Position numbers and translations under genes: made by a program. Shown one piece after another: positions 51,188-59,318 of a stretch of 64,000 bases of DNA. Within the stretch, counting starts at the first letter, position 1, and each line of letters opens with the position of its first letter. The DNA comes from Vallicoccus soli (GTDB lineage Bacteria > Actinomycetota > Actinomycetes > Motilibacterales > Motilibacteraceae). The stretch lies in the NCBI RefSeq assembly GCF_003594885.1, contig NZ_QZEZ01000003.1:1-64000 (forward strand). Direction: 5' to 3'. The notes below the pieces were generated by a model. It ran no database searches. It saw only the letters and a program-made list of their open reading frames with translations, and was not told the origin of the DNA.

Positions 51188-52698
51188 AGATCGTCGCCGT
51201 CACGTCCTGCCCGACGGGCATCGCCCACACGTACATGGCCGCGGAGTCGCTGGAGCAGTCCGCGGCCGCCGCCGGGCACGAGATCCACGTCGAGACCCAG
51301 GGCTCGGCCGGGGCCGACCCGCTGCCGCAGGAGACCATCGACGCCGCCGACGTCGTCGTCTTCGCCGCCGACGTCGAGGTGCGCGAGCGCCAGCGCTTCG
51401 CCGGCAAGCCCACCCTCGAGATCCCGGTCAAGCGCGCCATCTCCCACGGCCCGCAGGTCATCGAGGAGGCCGTGGCGCGCGCCGCCGAGGCCCCCGCGCC
51501 CGTGCCGGCGGGCGCGCCCGCCGGCGCCCCCGGGCCCAGCATGGCCACGAAGGTGACCGCCGAGGGCGGCACGCTGACCCGCGTGCGCCAGTGGGTCATG
51601 ACCGGCGTCAGCTACATGATCCCGTTCGTGGCCGCGGGCGGCCTGCTCATCGCCATCGGCTTCATGGTCTCGGGCAACGCCCGCGAGGTGACGTCCTTCC
51701 CGCTCCCGGACGTCGTCGACGGCATCGACTGGACCTCGCGCTTCCAGATCGGCGCGCTGCTCTTCCAGCTCGGCGTCGCGGCCTTCGCGTTCCTGCTGCC
51801 CGCCCTCGGCGGCTTCATCGCCTTCGCCATCGCCGACCGGCCCGGCATCGTCCCCGGCTTCGTCGGCGGGGCGCTCGCCGGCACCGTCGGCGCCGGCTTC
51901 CTCGGCGCGCTCGCCGCGGGCTTCATCGGCGGCTTCACCGCCCGCTGGGTCTCGCGCTGGAAGGTGCCCAAGGCCCTGCGCGGCATCATGCCCGTCGTCG
52001 TCATCCCGCTCGTCGCCACGCTCGTCACCGGCCTGCTCATCGTCGTCGTGCTCGGCCCGCCGCTCAGCGCGGTCGTCGAGGGCCTCGGCGACTGGCTCAA
52101 CGGCCTCTCCGGCGCCAACCTCTTCCTGCTCGGCGCCCTGCTCGGCGCGATGATGGCCTTCGACCTCGGCGGGCCGATCAACAAGGTGGCGTACACCTTC
52201 GCGACCACCCAGCTCGGCGCGGCCGCCGCGGGCGGCTCGGACACCAACCTCAAGGTCATGGCCGCGGTCATGGCGGCCGGCATGGTGCCGCCGCTGGCCA
52301 TGGCGCTCGCCTCGACCGTCCTGCGCCCGGCGCTGTTCAGCCACCCCGAGCGCGAGAACGGCAAGACGGCCTGGGTGCTCGGCGCCTCGTTCATCAGCGA
52401 GGGCGCGATCCCCTTCGCCGCGGTGGACCCGCTGCGGGTCATCGCGTCCTCGATCGTGGGCGCCTCGCTCACCGGCGGGCTCGTCATGGTCTTCGGCTCG
52501 ACGCTGCGCGCCCCCCACGGCGGCATCTGGGTCACCCCGCTCATCGGCGGCCCGCTGCTCTACCTCGTCGCCATCGCCGCCGGGACCCTCGTGAGCGCGG
52601 TGCTCGTCATCGCCCTCAAGAGCGCCCGCCGCGGCAACGCCGAGATCGTCGCCGAGGAGGACGCCGCGGCCAGCGGCGTCGCCACCGCCCGCGCCTGA
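51184..52698 (+). CDS. fruA: PTS fructose EIIBC component
   Basis: The 504-residue protein takes up fructose and phosphorylates it at C1. The EIIB domain (about 1-100) has the phospho-Cys9 in VTSCPTGIAHTYMAAE. After a Pro/Ala linker the EIIC part (about 135-485) has about nine membrane helices, including MIPFVAAGGLLIAIGFMVSG, GALLGAMMAFDLGGPINK and ISEGAIPFAAVDP, the fructose EIIC substrate loop. ATG at 51184 overlaps EIIA. A perfect 18-bp palindrome follows its stop before ptsH. EIIA is encoded separately next to it. Confidence 0.95.
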   Translation: MKIVAVTSCPTGIAHTYMAAESLEQSAAAAGHEIHVETQGSAGADPLPQETIDAADVVVFAADVEVRERQRFAGKPTLEIPVKRAISHGPQVIEEAVARAAEAPAPVPAGAPAGAPGPSMATKVTAEGGTLTRVRQWVMTGVSYMIPFVAAGGLLIAIGFMVSGNAREVTSFPLPDVVDGIDWTSRFQIGALLFQLGVAAFAFLLPALGGFIAFAIADRPGIVPGFVGGALAGTVGAGFLGALAAGFIGGFTARWVSRWKVPKALRGIMPVVVIPLVATLVTGLLIVVVLGPPLSAVVEGLGDWLNGLSGANLFLLGALLGAMMAFDLGGPINKVAYTFATTQLGAAAAGGSDTNLKVMAAVMAAGMVPPLAMALASTVLRPALFSHPERENGKTAWVLGASFISEGAIPFAAVDPLRVIASSIVGASLTGGLVMVFGSTLRAPHGGIWVTPLIGGPLLYLVAIAAGTLVSAVLVIALKSARRGNAEIVAEEDAAASGVATARA

Positions 52699-52733
52699 GC
52701 GCGCTCCAATACCCTGCCGGAGCCCCGTACGAC

Positions 52734-52751
52734 GACGGCGCCGGCGCCGTC
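52734..52751 (+). terminator. Palindrome between EIIBC and ptsH
   Basis: GACGGCGCC and GGCGCCGTC form a perfect 18-base palindrome 36 bp after the EIIBC stop and 23 bp before the ptsH start. It may allow partial termination or an independent ptsH-ptsI transcript. Confidence 0.45.
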
Positions 52752-52774
52752 CCCCACCTCCAGGAGCAGCACCC

Positions 52775-53053
52775 ATGGCAGAACGCCGCGTGACCATCGG
52801 CTCGAGCGTCGGCCTGCACGCCCGGCCGGCGGCCCTCTTCACCCAGGCCGCCGCGCGCCAGCCGGTCCCCGTGACCATCGGCAAGGCCGACACCGAGTCC
52901 GTCGACGCGCGCAGCATGCTCCTCGTCATGACGCTCAACGCGCAGCACGGCGACGAGGTAATCCTGCGGGCCGAGGGCGACGGCGCCGAGGCGGCCCTGG
53001 AGGAGCTGGCCGAGCTCCTCGCCCGCGACCTCGACGCGCCCGAGGGGGCCTGA
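52775..53053 (+). CDS. ptsH: PTS phosphocarrier protein HPr
   Basis: The 92-residue general PTS carrier has the phosphorylation site His15 in GLHARPAALF and the regulatory-site counterpart Ser47 in DARSMLLVMTLNAQ. ATG at 52775 has an AGGAGC upstream. It links EI to EIIA of the same cluster and possibly other EIIs. It is followed after one base by the ptsI start (GTG at 53055), so the two form one unit. In Streptomyces ptsH and ptsI are, as I recall, unlinked; here both sit in the fructose locus. Confidence 0.96.
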   Translation: MAERRVTIGSSVGLHARPAALFTQAAARQPVPVTIGKADTESVDARSMLLVMTLNAQHGDEVILRAEGDGAEAALEELAELLARDLDAPEGA

Positions 53054-53054
53054 G

Positions 53055-54740
53055 GTGGCCGGCGGCCGGGCCCGCCTCACGGGGCTGGGGGTCAGCGCCG
53101 GCACCGCCGCGGGGCCCGTCGCCCGCCTCGGCGAGGCCCCCCGGCCGCCGGCCGACGAGGTCAACGGCCCCGACCCCGCGACCGAGGTCGTCCGGGCGGA
53201 GAAGGCGTTCACCGCGGTCGCGGAGGACCTCGAGGCGCGCGCGGCGAGCGTCGGCGGCGAGAGCGCGCAGATCCTCACCGCCACCGCGATGCTCGCCCGC
53301 GACCCCGGCCTGTGGGCCTCGGTCAAGGGGCTCATCACCTCCGGCACGCCCACCGCCCACGCCGTCGACCAGGGCGTCGAGGGCTTCTGCACCATGCTCG
53401 AGCAGGTCGGCGGCTACATGGGCGAGCGCGTCGCGGACCTGCGCGACGTGCGCGACCGCACGCTCGCCGTGCTGCTCGAGCGGCCCATGCCCGGCGTGCC
53501 GCACCCGGGGCAGCCGTACGTCCTCGTCGCCGACGACCTCGCACCGGCCGACACAGCGACGCTCGACCCGGGCGAGGTGCTCGGCATCGTCACCGCGGGC
53601 GGCGGCCCGACGAGCCACACGGCGATCCTCGCCAAGAGCCTCGGCATCCCGGCCGTGGTGCGCTGCGGCGACGCCCGCACGCTCGCTGAGGGCGCCACCG
53701 TCGTCGTCGACGGCTCGCGCGGCGAGGTCCTGCTCGACCCGACGGCGGACGAGCTGGACGACGTCGTCCGGCGCCGCGAGGCCCGCGCGGCCGTGGCGGC
53801 GGCGAGCACCGGTCCCGGCCGCACCGCCGACGGGCACCCGGTCGCGCTGCTCGTCAACGTCGGCACCGTCGAGCAGGCGCGCGCCGCCGGCGCCGTGGAG
53901 AGCGAGGGCGTGGGGCTCTTCCGCACCGAGTTCCTCTTCCTCGACCGGCGCACCGCGCCGACGGTCGAGGAGCAGGTCGCGTCGTACACCGCGGTCTTCG
54001 AGGCGTTCGCCGGGCGGCGCGTCGTCCTGCGCACGCTCGACGCGGGCGCGGACAAGCCGATGCCGTTCGTGACGCTCTCGGAGGAGCCGAACCCGGCGCT
54101 GGGCGTGCGGGGGCTGCGCACCGCGCAGCGCTCCCCCGAGGTGCTCGCCGACCAGCTCACCGCCGTCGCGCGGGCGGCGGAGCAGACCGGGGCCGACGTG
54201 CGGGTCATGGCGCCGATGGTCGCCACGCCCGCCGAGGCCGTCGGCTTCGCCGCGCTCGCCCGCGAGCACGGCATCGGCACCGTCGGGGTCATGGTCGAGG
54301 TGCCCGCCGCGGCGCTGCGGGCCCGCGCGGTGCTCGCCGGCGTGGACTTCGTGAGCCTCGGGACCAACGACCTCACGCAGTACGCGATGGCCGCGGACCG
54401 CGAGGCCGGCGACCTCGCCGAGCTGCTCGACCCGTGGCAGCCCGCGCTGCTCGACCTCGTCGCGTCCACCGGCGCGGCTGGCGAGGAGCTCGGCAAGCCG
54501 GTCGGCGTCTGCGGCGAGGCCGCCTCGGACCCGCTGCTCGCGCTCGTGCTCGTCGGGCTCGGCGTGTCGAGCCTGTCCATGGCCCCGGGCGCGCTGCCCG
54601 CGGTGCGCCACGCGCTCGGCGCGCACACCCGCGAGCAGTGCCGCGAGCTCGCCCGCCTCGCCCGCGCCGCCGACGACGCGGCCGGGGCGAAGGAGGCCGT
54701 ACGGGCCGCCGCCGCGCCGGAGGTCGTCGCGGCGCTCTGA
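53055..54740 (+). CDS. ptsI: PTS phosphoenolpyruvate-protein phosphotransferase (Enzyme I)
   Basis: The 561-residue Enzyme I moves phosphate from PEP to HPr. The N-terminal domain has the active His188 in GGGPTSHTAILAKSLG, and the C-terminal PEP-binding barrel has GLFRTEFLFLDR, GVMVEVPAA, SLGTNDLTQYAMA and the active-site GVCGEAASDP. GTG at 53055 follows ptsH by one base. Length is normal. It ends 28 bp before an unusual long hairpin shared with convergent parE. With EIIA and EIIBC it completes a whole phosphoryl chain within 4 kb. Confidence 0.97.
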   Translation: MAGGRARLTGLGVSAGTAAGPVARLGEAPRPPADEVNGPDPATEVVRAEKAFTAVAEDLEARAASVGGESAQILTATAMLARDPGLWASVKGLITSGTPTAHAVDQGVEGFCTMLEQVGGYMGERVADLRDVRDRTLAVLLERPMPGVPHPGQPYVLVADDLAPADTATLDPGEVLGIVTAGGGPTSHTAILAKSLGIPAVVRCGDARTLAEGATVVVDGSRGEVLLDPTADELDDVVRRREARAAVAAASTGPGRTADGHPVALLVNVGTVEQARAAGAVESEGVGLFRTEFLFLDRRTAPTVEEQVASYTAVFEAFAGRRVVLRTLDAGADKPMPFVTLSEEPNPALGVRGLRTAQRSPEVLADQLTAVARAAEQTGADVRVMAPMVATPAEAVGFAALAREHGIGTVGVMVEVPAAALRARAVLAGVDFVSLGTNDLTQYAMAADREAGDLAELLDPWQPALLDLVASTGAAGEELGKPVGVCGEAASDPLLALVLVGLGVSSLSMAPGALPAVRHALGAHTREQCRELARLARAADDAAGAKEAVRAAAAPEVVAAL

Positions 54741-54767
54741 GGCCGGCCCGCCCGCGGTCCCCGGGGA

Positions 54768-54820
54768 CCGCAGAAGGTGCCCTTCTGGCGGCTAGATCGC
54801 CAGAAGGGCACCTTCTGCGG
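54768..54820. terminator. Long perfect hairpin between ptsI and parE
   Basis: Arms 54768-54790 and 54798-54820 are perfect 23-base complements around the 7-base loop GCTAGAT. Each arm is itself an inverted repeat, with CAGAAGG and CCTTCTG separated by three bases, so four such 7-mers occur in 53 bp. It should act as a bidirectional terminator for the converging genes. Confidence 0.8.
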
Positions 54821-54868
54821 TTCCGGAGGTGCCGGAGGCCGGACGTGCCGCTGGCGCGGCACCCGGCC

Positions 54869-56986
54869 TCAGACGTCCACGCGCTCCCGGTCCACCTTCG
54901 CCGCGCCGTCCACGATGAACTCGCGGCGCGGGGCCACCTCGTTGCCCATGAGCAGCTCGAACACCCGCTCGGCCGCCTCGGCGTCGCGCAGGGTGACCCG
55001 GCGGAGCGTACGCGTGCGGGGGTCCATCGTCGTCTCGGCGAGCTGGCTCGCGTCCATCTCGCCGAGGCCCTTGTAGCGCTGCGGGGGCTTGGTCTTGCGG
55101 CCGCGCTTCTGCAGGTCGGCCATGGTGCGGCGCATCTCCTCGTCGCTGTACGTGTAGACGTACTCGGCGGGGCGCTTGCCGGCGCCGGCGACCTCGATGC
55201 GGTGCAGCGGCGGGACGGCGGCGAAGACGCGCCCGGCCTCCACGAGGGGGCGCATGGTCCGGTAGAAGAGCGTGAGCAGCAGGCACCGGATGTGCGCGCC
55301 GTCCACGTCGGCGTCGGACATGAGGATCACCCGGCCGTAGCGCGCGCTGTCGAGGTCGAACGTGCGCCCCGACCCGGCGCCCACGACCTGGATGATCGAG
55401 GCGCACTCGGCGTTCTTCAGCATGTCCGAGGCCGACGCCTTCTGGACGTTGAGGATCTTGCCGCGGATCGGCAGCAGCGCCTGGAACTCCGAGTCGCGCG
55501 CGGGCTTGGCGGTGCCCAGGGCGGAGTCGCCCTCGACGATGAACAGCTCGGTGCGGTCGACGTCGTCGCTGCGGCAGTCGGCGAGCTTCGCCGGCAGCGA
55601 GGAGGTCTCCAGGGCGTTCTTGCGCCGCTGGAGCTCCTTGTGCGCCCGGGCGGCGATCCGGGTGCGGGCCGCCGACGCCACCTTGTCCAGGATCATGCGG
55701 GCGGCCTGCTTGTCGCCGCGCCTCGGGCTCTTGAGCAGCGCGCCGAGCTCCTGCTCGACGACGCGGGCCACGATGCGCGAGGCGGCCGAGGTGCCGAGGA
55801 CCTCCTTGGTCTGGCCCTCGAACTGCGGCTCGGACAGGCGCACCGTCACCACGGCGGTGAGGCCCTCGAGGACGTCCTCCTTGAGCACGTCGGGCTCCGC
55901 GGCGCGCAGCACCTTCGCGGCCTTGAGGGCGTCGTTGAGCGTGCGCGTCAGCCCCCGCTCGAAGCCCGACATGTGCGTGCCGCCCTTGGGGGTGGCGATG
56001 ATGTTCACGAAGGAGCGGACCGTCGTGTCGTAGCCGGTCCCCCAGCGCAGCGCGACGTCCACGCCGAGGTCGCGCTCGACCTCGGTGGGCGTCATGTGGC
56101 CCTGCTCGTCGAGCATCGGCACCGTCTCGCGGAAGTGCCCCCGGCCCTGCAGGCGCAGGGTGTCGCTGACCGGCGCGTCCGCGGCGAGGAAGTCGCAGAA
56201 CTCGCCGATGCCCCCGTCGAACCGGAACACCTCGTCGCGCCGCTCGGCGCCGCGCTCGTCGGCGACGTGGATGGCGAGGCCGGGGACGAGGAAGGCGGTC
56301 TGGCGGGCGCGGTCGTACAGCCCGTCGACGTCGAGGGCGGCCTCGCGCAGGAAGATCTGCCGGTCGGGCCAGAACCGCACCCGGGTGCCGGTGACCCCGC
56401 GCTTGGCCCTGCGCACGACCTGCAGCCCGGAGCCCGGGGTGAAGGCCGCGGCCGGCCCGTCGCCGTCGAACGTGCCCGGCTGCCCGCGGCGGAAGCTCAG
56501 CGCGTGCACCTTCGAGGCCCGGTCGACCTCGACGTCGAGCCGGGCCGAGAGCGCGTTGACGACCGAGGCGCCGACGCCGTGCAGGCCGCCGGAGGCCGCG
56601 TACGACCCCCCGCCGAACTTGCCGCCCGCGTGCAGCTTGGTCATGACGACCTCGACGCCGGACAGCCCGGTGCGCGGCTCGACGTCGACGGGGATGCCGC
56701 GCCCGTCGTCGCGCACCTCGATCGAGCCGTCGGCGTGCAGGTGGACGTCGATGCGGCTGCAGTGCCCGGCCAGCGCCTCGTCGACCGCGTTGTCGATGAT
56801 CTCCCAGAGGCAGTGCATGAGGCCGCGGGAGTCGGTCGAGCCGATGTACATCCCCGGGCGCTTGCGCACCGCCTCGAGGCCCTCGAGGACGAGCAGGTTG
56901 CGGGCGGTGTACGCGTCGGGCTCGAACTCGCCGTCGCTGCGCGCGCTGGTCGCGGCGGCCGCGCGGGTCACGGGCTGGGCGGTCAC
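54869..56986 (-). CDS. parE: DNA topoisomerase IV subunit B
   Basis: The 705-residue ATPase subunit of topoisomerase IV has GHKL ATP motifs (VDEALAG, DDGRGIPVD, GGLHGVGASVVNALS), the transducer Lys region (VTVRLSEPQFEGQTKE) and a TOPRIM domain (VEGDSALGTAKPARDSEF, DADVDGAHIRCLLLTLFYR). The C-terminus ends FIVDGAAKVDRERVDV without the long insertion of GyrB in some phyla. GTG at 56986 has GGAG upstream; the preceding frame is not coding. It faces the DUF7455 gene divergently 367 bp away. Confidence 0.95.
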   Translation of the reverse strand: MTAQPVTRAAAATSARSDGEFEPDAYTARNLLVLEGLEAVRKRPGMYIGSTDSRGLMHCLWEIIDNAVDEALAGHCSRIDVHLHADGSIEVRDDGRGIPVDVEPRTGLSGVEVVMTKLHAGGKFGGGSYAASGGLHGVGASVVNALSARLDVEVDRASKVHALSFRRGQPGTFDGDGPAAAFTPGSGLQVVRRAKRGVTGTRVRFWPDRQIFLREAALDVDGLYDRARQTAFLVPGLAIHVADERGAERRDEVFRFDGGIGEFCDFLAADAPVSDTLRLQGRGHFRETVPMLDEQGHMTPTEVERDLGVDVALRWGTGYDTTVRSFVNIIATPKGGTHMSGFERGLTRTLNDALKAAKVLRAAEPDVLKEDVLEGLTAVVTVRLSEPQFEGQTKEVLGTSAASRIVARVVEQELGALLKSPRRGDKQAARMILDKVASAARTRIAARAHKELQRRKNALETSSLPAKLADCRSDDVDRTELFIVEGDSALGTAKPARDSEFQALLPIRGKILNVQKASASDMLKNAECASIIQVVGAGSGRTFDLDSARYGRVILMSDADVDGAHIRCLLLTLFYRTMRPLVEAGRVFAAVPPLHRIEVAGAGKRPAEYVYTYSDEEMRRTMADLQKRGRKTKPPQRYKGLGEMDASQLAETTMDPRTRTLRRVTLRDAEAAERVFELLMGNEVAPRREFIVDGAAKVDRERVDV

Positions 56987-57353
56987 GCTGGGTGGGCTCC
57001 TGTCGTCGTCCGGCCCGGCGGCTGCGGGCCCGCTCCAACGTACCCTCGCCCGGCCCGCTCCCCCCGGACCCGCGCCGGGAGGCTCGGCGGCCTTCGGCGG
57101 GCCCGCCGGCCGGCCCCGGCGCTGGGCCGGACGGGTGGGGCGCGCGGGTGTCGTCGGCGACACGCCGGGCACCGGTCCGCAACGCGGCCGGGACCGCGGC
57201 GACACTGGCTCGTGACCTGGGGGTGTGACGCTCACCGCCTACGCGCTCAGCGAACCCGTCCGGCGCGCCGGGCGGGAACGAAGACCGGCTGGTTGGATGT
57301 TGCACGAGACGCACGACTCAAGGAGCAGGACCGATGATCCGAAGAGAGGCGAC
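56987..57353. other. Divergent promoter region, parE / DUF7455 gene
   Basis: The 367-bp region has no other supported gene besides a 7-codon leader (57334-57357). It contains GTGTCGTCGGCGACAC (57148-57163, a 6-bp inverted repeat) and a possible SigR-type promoter at 57274-57301. I do not see a defined parE promoter. Confidence 0.6.
57274..57301 (+). promoter_or_regulatory. Possible SigR-type promoter
   Basis: GGGAAC (57274-57279) and GTT (57299-57301) are separated by 19 bases, close to the SigR thiol-stress pattern (GGGAA with GTT 18-19 bases away). It points to the leader and the Cys-rich DUF7455 gene. Evidence is pattern only. Confidence 0.3.
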
Positions 57354-57357
57354 GTGA
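57334..57357 (+). CDS. Putative 7-codon leader peptide (MIRREAT)
   Basis: ATG at 57334 lies eight bases after AAGGAG (57320-57325), a strong ribosome site. The frame encodes Met-Ile-Arg-Arg-Glu-Ala-Thr and stops in TGA at 57355-57357, overlapping the GTG start of the DUF7455 gene (GTGA) in another frame. The two consecutive Arg codons are CGA and AGA, both rare in this GC-rich genome. That would make DUF7455 translation depend on passage of ribosomes through the leader, and on rare arginyl-tRNA or arginine supply. Chance origin is possible. Confidence 0.45.
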   Translation: MIRREAT

Positions 57358-57584
57358 CGACGACGCTCGCACCCTCCGGTGCGCTGACCGCCCAGGACCG
57401 CTGCGACCGCTGCGGGGCGCAGGCCTACGTCCGCGTAGTGCTGGCCTCCGGCGGCGAGCTGCTCTTCTGCGCGCACCACGGGCGCAAGTACGACGAGGGC
57501 CTGCGCAAGGTGGCGGTGGACATCCAGGACGAGTCCGACCGCCTCGACACCACGCCGGGGACGGCTGCTCCCGAGGAGCGCTGA
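57354..57584 (+). CDS. DUF7455 zinc-binding-like small protein
   Basis: The 76-residue protein matches the actinobacterial DUF7455 family. It has CDRCGAQAYVRVVLASGG and LLFCAHHGRKYDEG, a C-x2-C...C-x2-H set that should bind zinc, then an acidic C-terminus. The function is unknown. GTG at 57354 has GAGAGG four bases upstream and is overlapped by a possible leader. In related genomes it lies beside the parE and primary sigma factor genes. A role in transcription or redox is speculative, but a SigR-like promoter would fit a Cys protein. Confidence 0.88.
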   Translation: MTTTLAPSGALTAQDRCDRCGAQAYVRVVLASGGELLFCAHHGRKYDEGLRKVAVDIQDESDRLDTTPGTAAPEER

Positions 57585-57630
57585 CCCGGTCCCGAGACCT
57601 CGGCCCCGGGTGTGCGGGGCCACCAACCGC

Positions 57631-57670
57631 ACGAGGCCCCGGTCCCCCTCACGGGGGGCCGGGGCCTCGT
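57631..57670. terminator. Terminator between DUF7455 and the 57696 gene
   Basis: Arms 57631-57648 and 57653-57670 form an 18-bp stem with one T-G pair around a TCAC loop. It lies between the convergent genes and is the strongest simple hairpin in the window after 54768-54820. Confidence 0.8.
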
Positions 57671-57695
57671 CGTGCTCCCGGGGCGCGAGGGGACG

Positions 57696-58154
57696 CTAGT
57701 GCGGCGCGCGGGTGCCGAGGTCCAGGGCGTCGGTCCCCACGCTCGGCGGGACCGCGGCGATCCGCCGCAGGTCGAGGTCGTCGCGCGCCTCCACCCGCAG
57801 GTGGGTGCGCGCCAGCGCGAGCTGGCGCCGCTCGTGGTCGGCGGCGCGCACCTCCGGGCGCACCAGCCGGGCGAGGTACGCGGTCCGGCGCACCCCCTGC
57901 AGCGGCCCCACGGCGACCCGGTACGCCGCCTCGGCCGCCTCGAGCGCCGCGGTGAGCCGCGTGTCGAGCAGGCGCCGGGCGTCGGCGAGCTCGGCCGCGG
58001 GGGCGCCGGCGGCCTCCCGCTCGCGCAGGGCGCCCTCGGCCTCGCGGGCCGAGGCCCGCCGCTCGTCGAGCTCGCCGGCGAGGACCCGGTCCGCGGCGAG
58101 GGCCGGGTCGTCGGAGCGGCGGCGCCAGGGGCGCAGGCCGGGCAGCACGGGCAC
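57696..58154 (-). CDS. Hypothetical helical protein (152 aa)
   Basis: I do not recognise the family. GTG at 58154 has GGGAGG five bases upstream. The protein begins MPVLPGLRPWRRRSD, then a long Ala/Glu/Arg/Leu-rich helix (about 20-110; DERRASAREAEGALREREAA, AELADARRLLDTRLTAALEA) that may be a coiled coil, and ends with a short beta-like piece (LRVEARDDLDLRRIA). No membrane segment. It is conserved in position beside CNNM genes in some actinobacteria, as I recall, but function is unknown. Confidence 0.72.
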   Translation of the reverse strand: MPVLPGLRPWRRRSDDPALAADRVLAGELDERRASAREAEGALREREAAGAPAAELADARRLLDTRLTAALEAAEAAYRVAVGPLQGVRRTAYLARLVRPEVRAADHERRQLALARTHLRVEARDDLDLRRIAAVPPSVGTDALDLGTRAPH

Positions 58155-58262
58155 GGGGGCCTCCCTCCCGGGCGGCCGCCGTCGGCCGCCCGCGCGGGGC
58201 AGCCTAGTGCGGGGCCGCCCGGCGCGTCGGGACGCGGCGCCGGCGCGGGGCCGGCGGGCGCG

Positions 58263-59318
58263 TCACGACGCGGCGCCGGTGCGCTGCCCCGCGTCGACCA
58301 CCTCGCCGACGAGGCGCTCGAGGACGTCCTCGAGCATGACCACGCCGCCGACGCGGCCGCTGCCCGGCTCGGTGGCGCGCGCCATGTGCGCCCCCGCGGC
58401 CTGCATCGCGACGAGCGCCTCGCGCAGCGGCGCGTCGAGGCCGACGGTCACCAGCGCCCGGACCAGCCCCGGGTCCAGCGGCGCGTCGAGCCGGTCCTCG
58501 GGGGTGCCCAGCAGGTCCTTCAGGTGCACGTAGCCGACGAGCGCGCCCCCGGGCCCGCGCACCGGGAACCGGGAGAAGCCGCTGCGGGCGCACAGGGCCT
58601 CCAGCGCCGCCACGGACTCCCCCTCGTCGACCGCGACGACCTCCCCGAGCCCGATGGCGGCGGTGCGCACCGTCTCGCCGCCGAAGCCCAGGACCCCGGT
58701 GAGGAGCTGGTGCTCGTCGGGGTCGAGCAGGCCCTCGCGCCGCGACTCCTCGACGAAGGCGGCCACCTGGTCGGCGGTGAAGGTCGAGGCGACCTCGTCC
58801 TGGGGCTCGACGCGCACCAGCCGCAGCACCGCGTTCGCCACGAGGTTCAGCGCCACGATGACGGGGCGCAGCACGGCCACGACGTACCAGAGCGGGGGGC
58901 CGAGCAGCAGGGCGGCGCGCTCCGGGCCGGCGATGGCGAGGTTCTTCGGCACCATCTCGCCGAGCACCATGTGCAGGGTCACCACGACGGACAGCGCCAC
59001 GACGAACGCCAGGGGGTGCACGAGGCCCTCCGGCAGGCCCAGCCGCTCGAACACCGGCTCGACGAGGTGCGCCACCGCCGGCTCGCCGAGGGCGCCGAGG
59101 CCGAGCGAGCACATGGTGATGCCGAGCTGGGCGCCGGCCATCATGAGCGAGACGTGCTCCATGGCCCTGAGCGTGGTGCGGGCGGCCCGCGACCCGGCCT
59201 GCGCGCGGGGCTCGACCTGGGTGCGCCGCGCGGAGATGAGGGCGAACTCGGCGCCGACGAAGAAGGCGTTGCCGGCCAGCAGCAGCACCGCGAGCAGCAC
59301 CGCGGTCAGGTCGCTCAC
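58263..59318 (-). CDS. CNNM-type hemolysin family protein (DUF21 + CBS)
   Basis: The 351-residue protein has a DUF21 membrane domain of about four helices (AVLLAVLLLAGNAFFVGAEF, QLGITMCSLGLGALGEPAVA, LHMVLGEMVPKNLAIAGPER, about 1-180) and a pair of CBS domains (VDEGESVAALEALCARSGFS, HLKDLLGTPEDRL). It lacks the C-terminal CorC/HlyC transporter-associated domain present in its neighbour. These proteins are linked to magnesium and other cation efflux. GTG at 59318 overlaps the next gene stop (GTGA, 59315-59318). Substrate is not determined. Confidence 0.9.
   Translation of the reverse strand: MSDLTAVLLAVLLLAGNAFFVGAEFALISARRTQVEPRAQAGSRAARTTLRAMEHVSLMMAGAQLGITMCSLGLGALGEPAVAHLVEPVFERLGLPEGLVHPLAFVVALSVVVTLHMVLGEMVPKNLAIAGPERAALLLGPPLWYVVAVLRPVIVALNLVANAVLRLVRVEPQDEVASTFTADQVAAFVEESRREGLLDPDEHQLLTGVLGFGGETVRTAAIGLGEVVAVDEGESVAALEALCARSGFSRFPVRGPGGALVGYVHLKDLLGTPEDRLDAPLDPGLVRALVTVGLDAPLREALVAMQAAGAHMARATEPGSGRVGGVVMLEDVLERLVGEVVDAGQRTGAAS

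Noticed and set aside
54768-54820. Terminal inverted repeat of an insertion sequence
   Set aside because: The arms are only 7 bases apart, no transposase is near and no target duplication is visible; a terminator or repetitive element is a better account.
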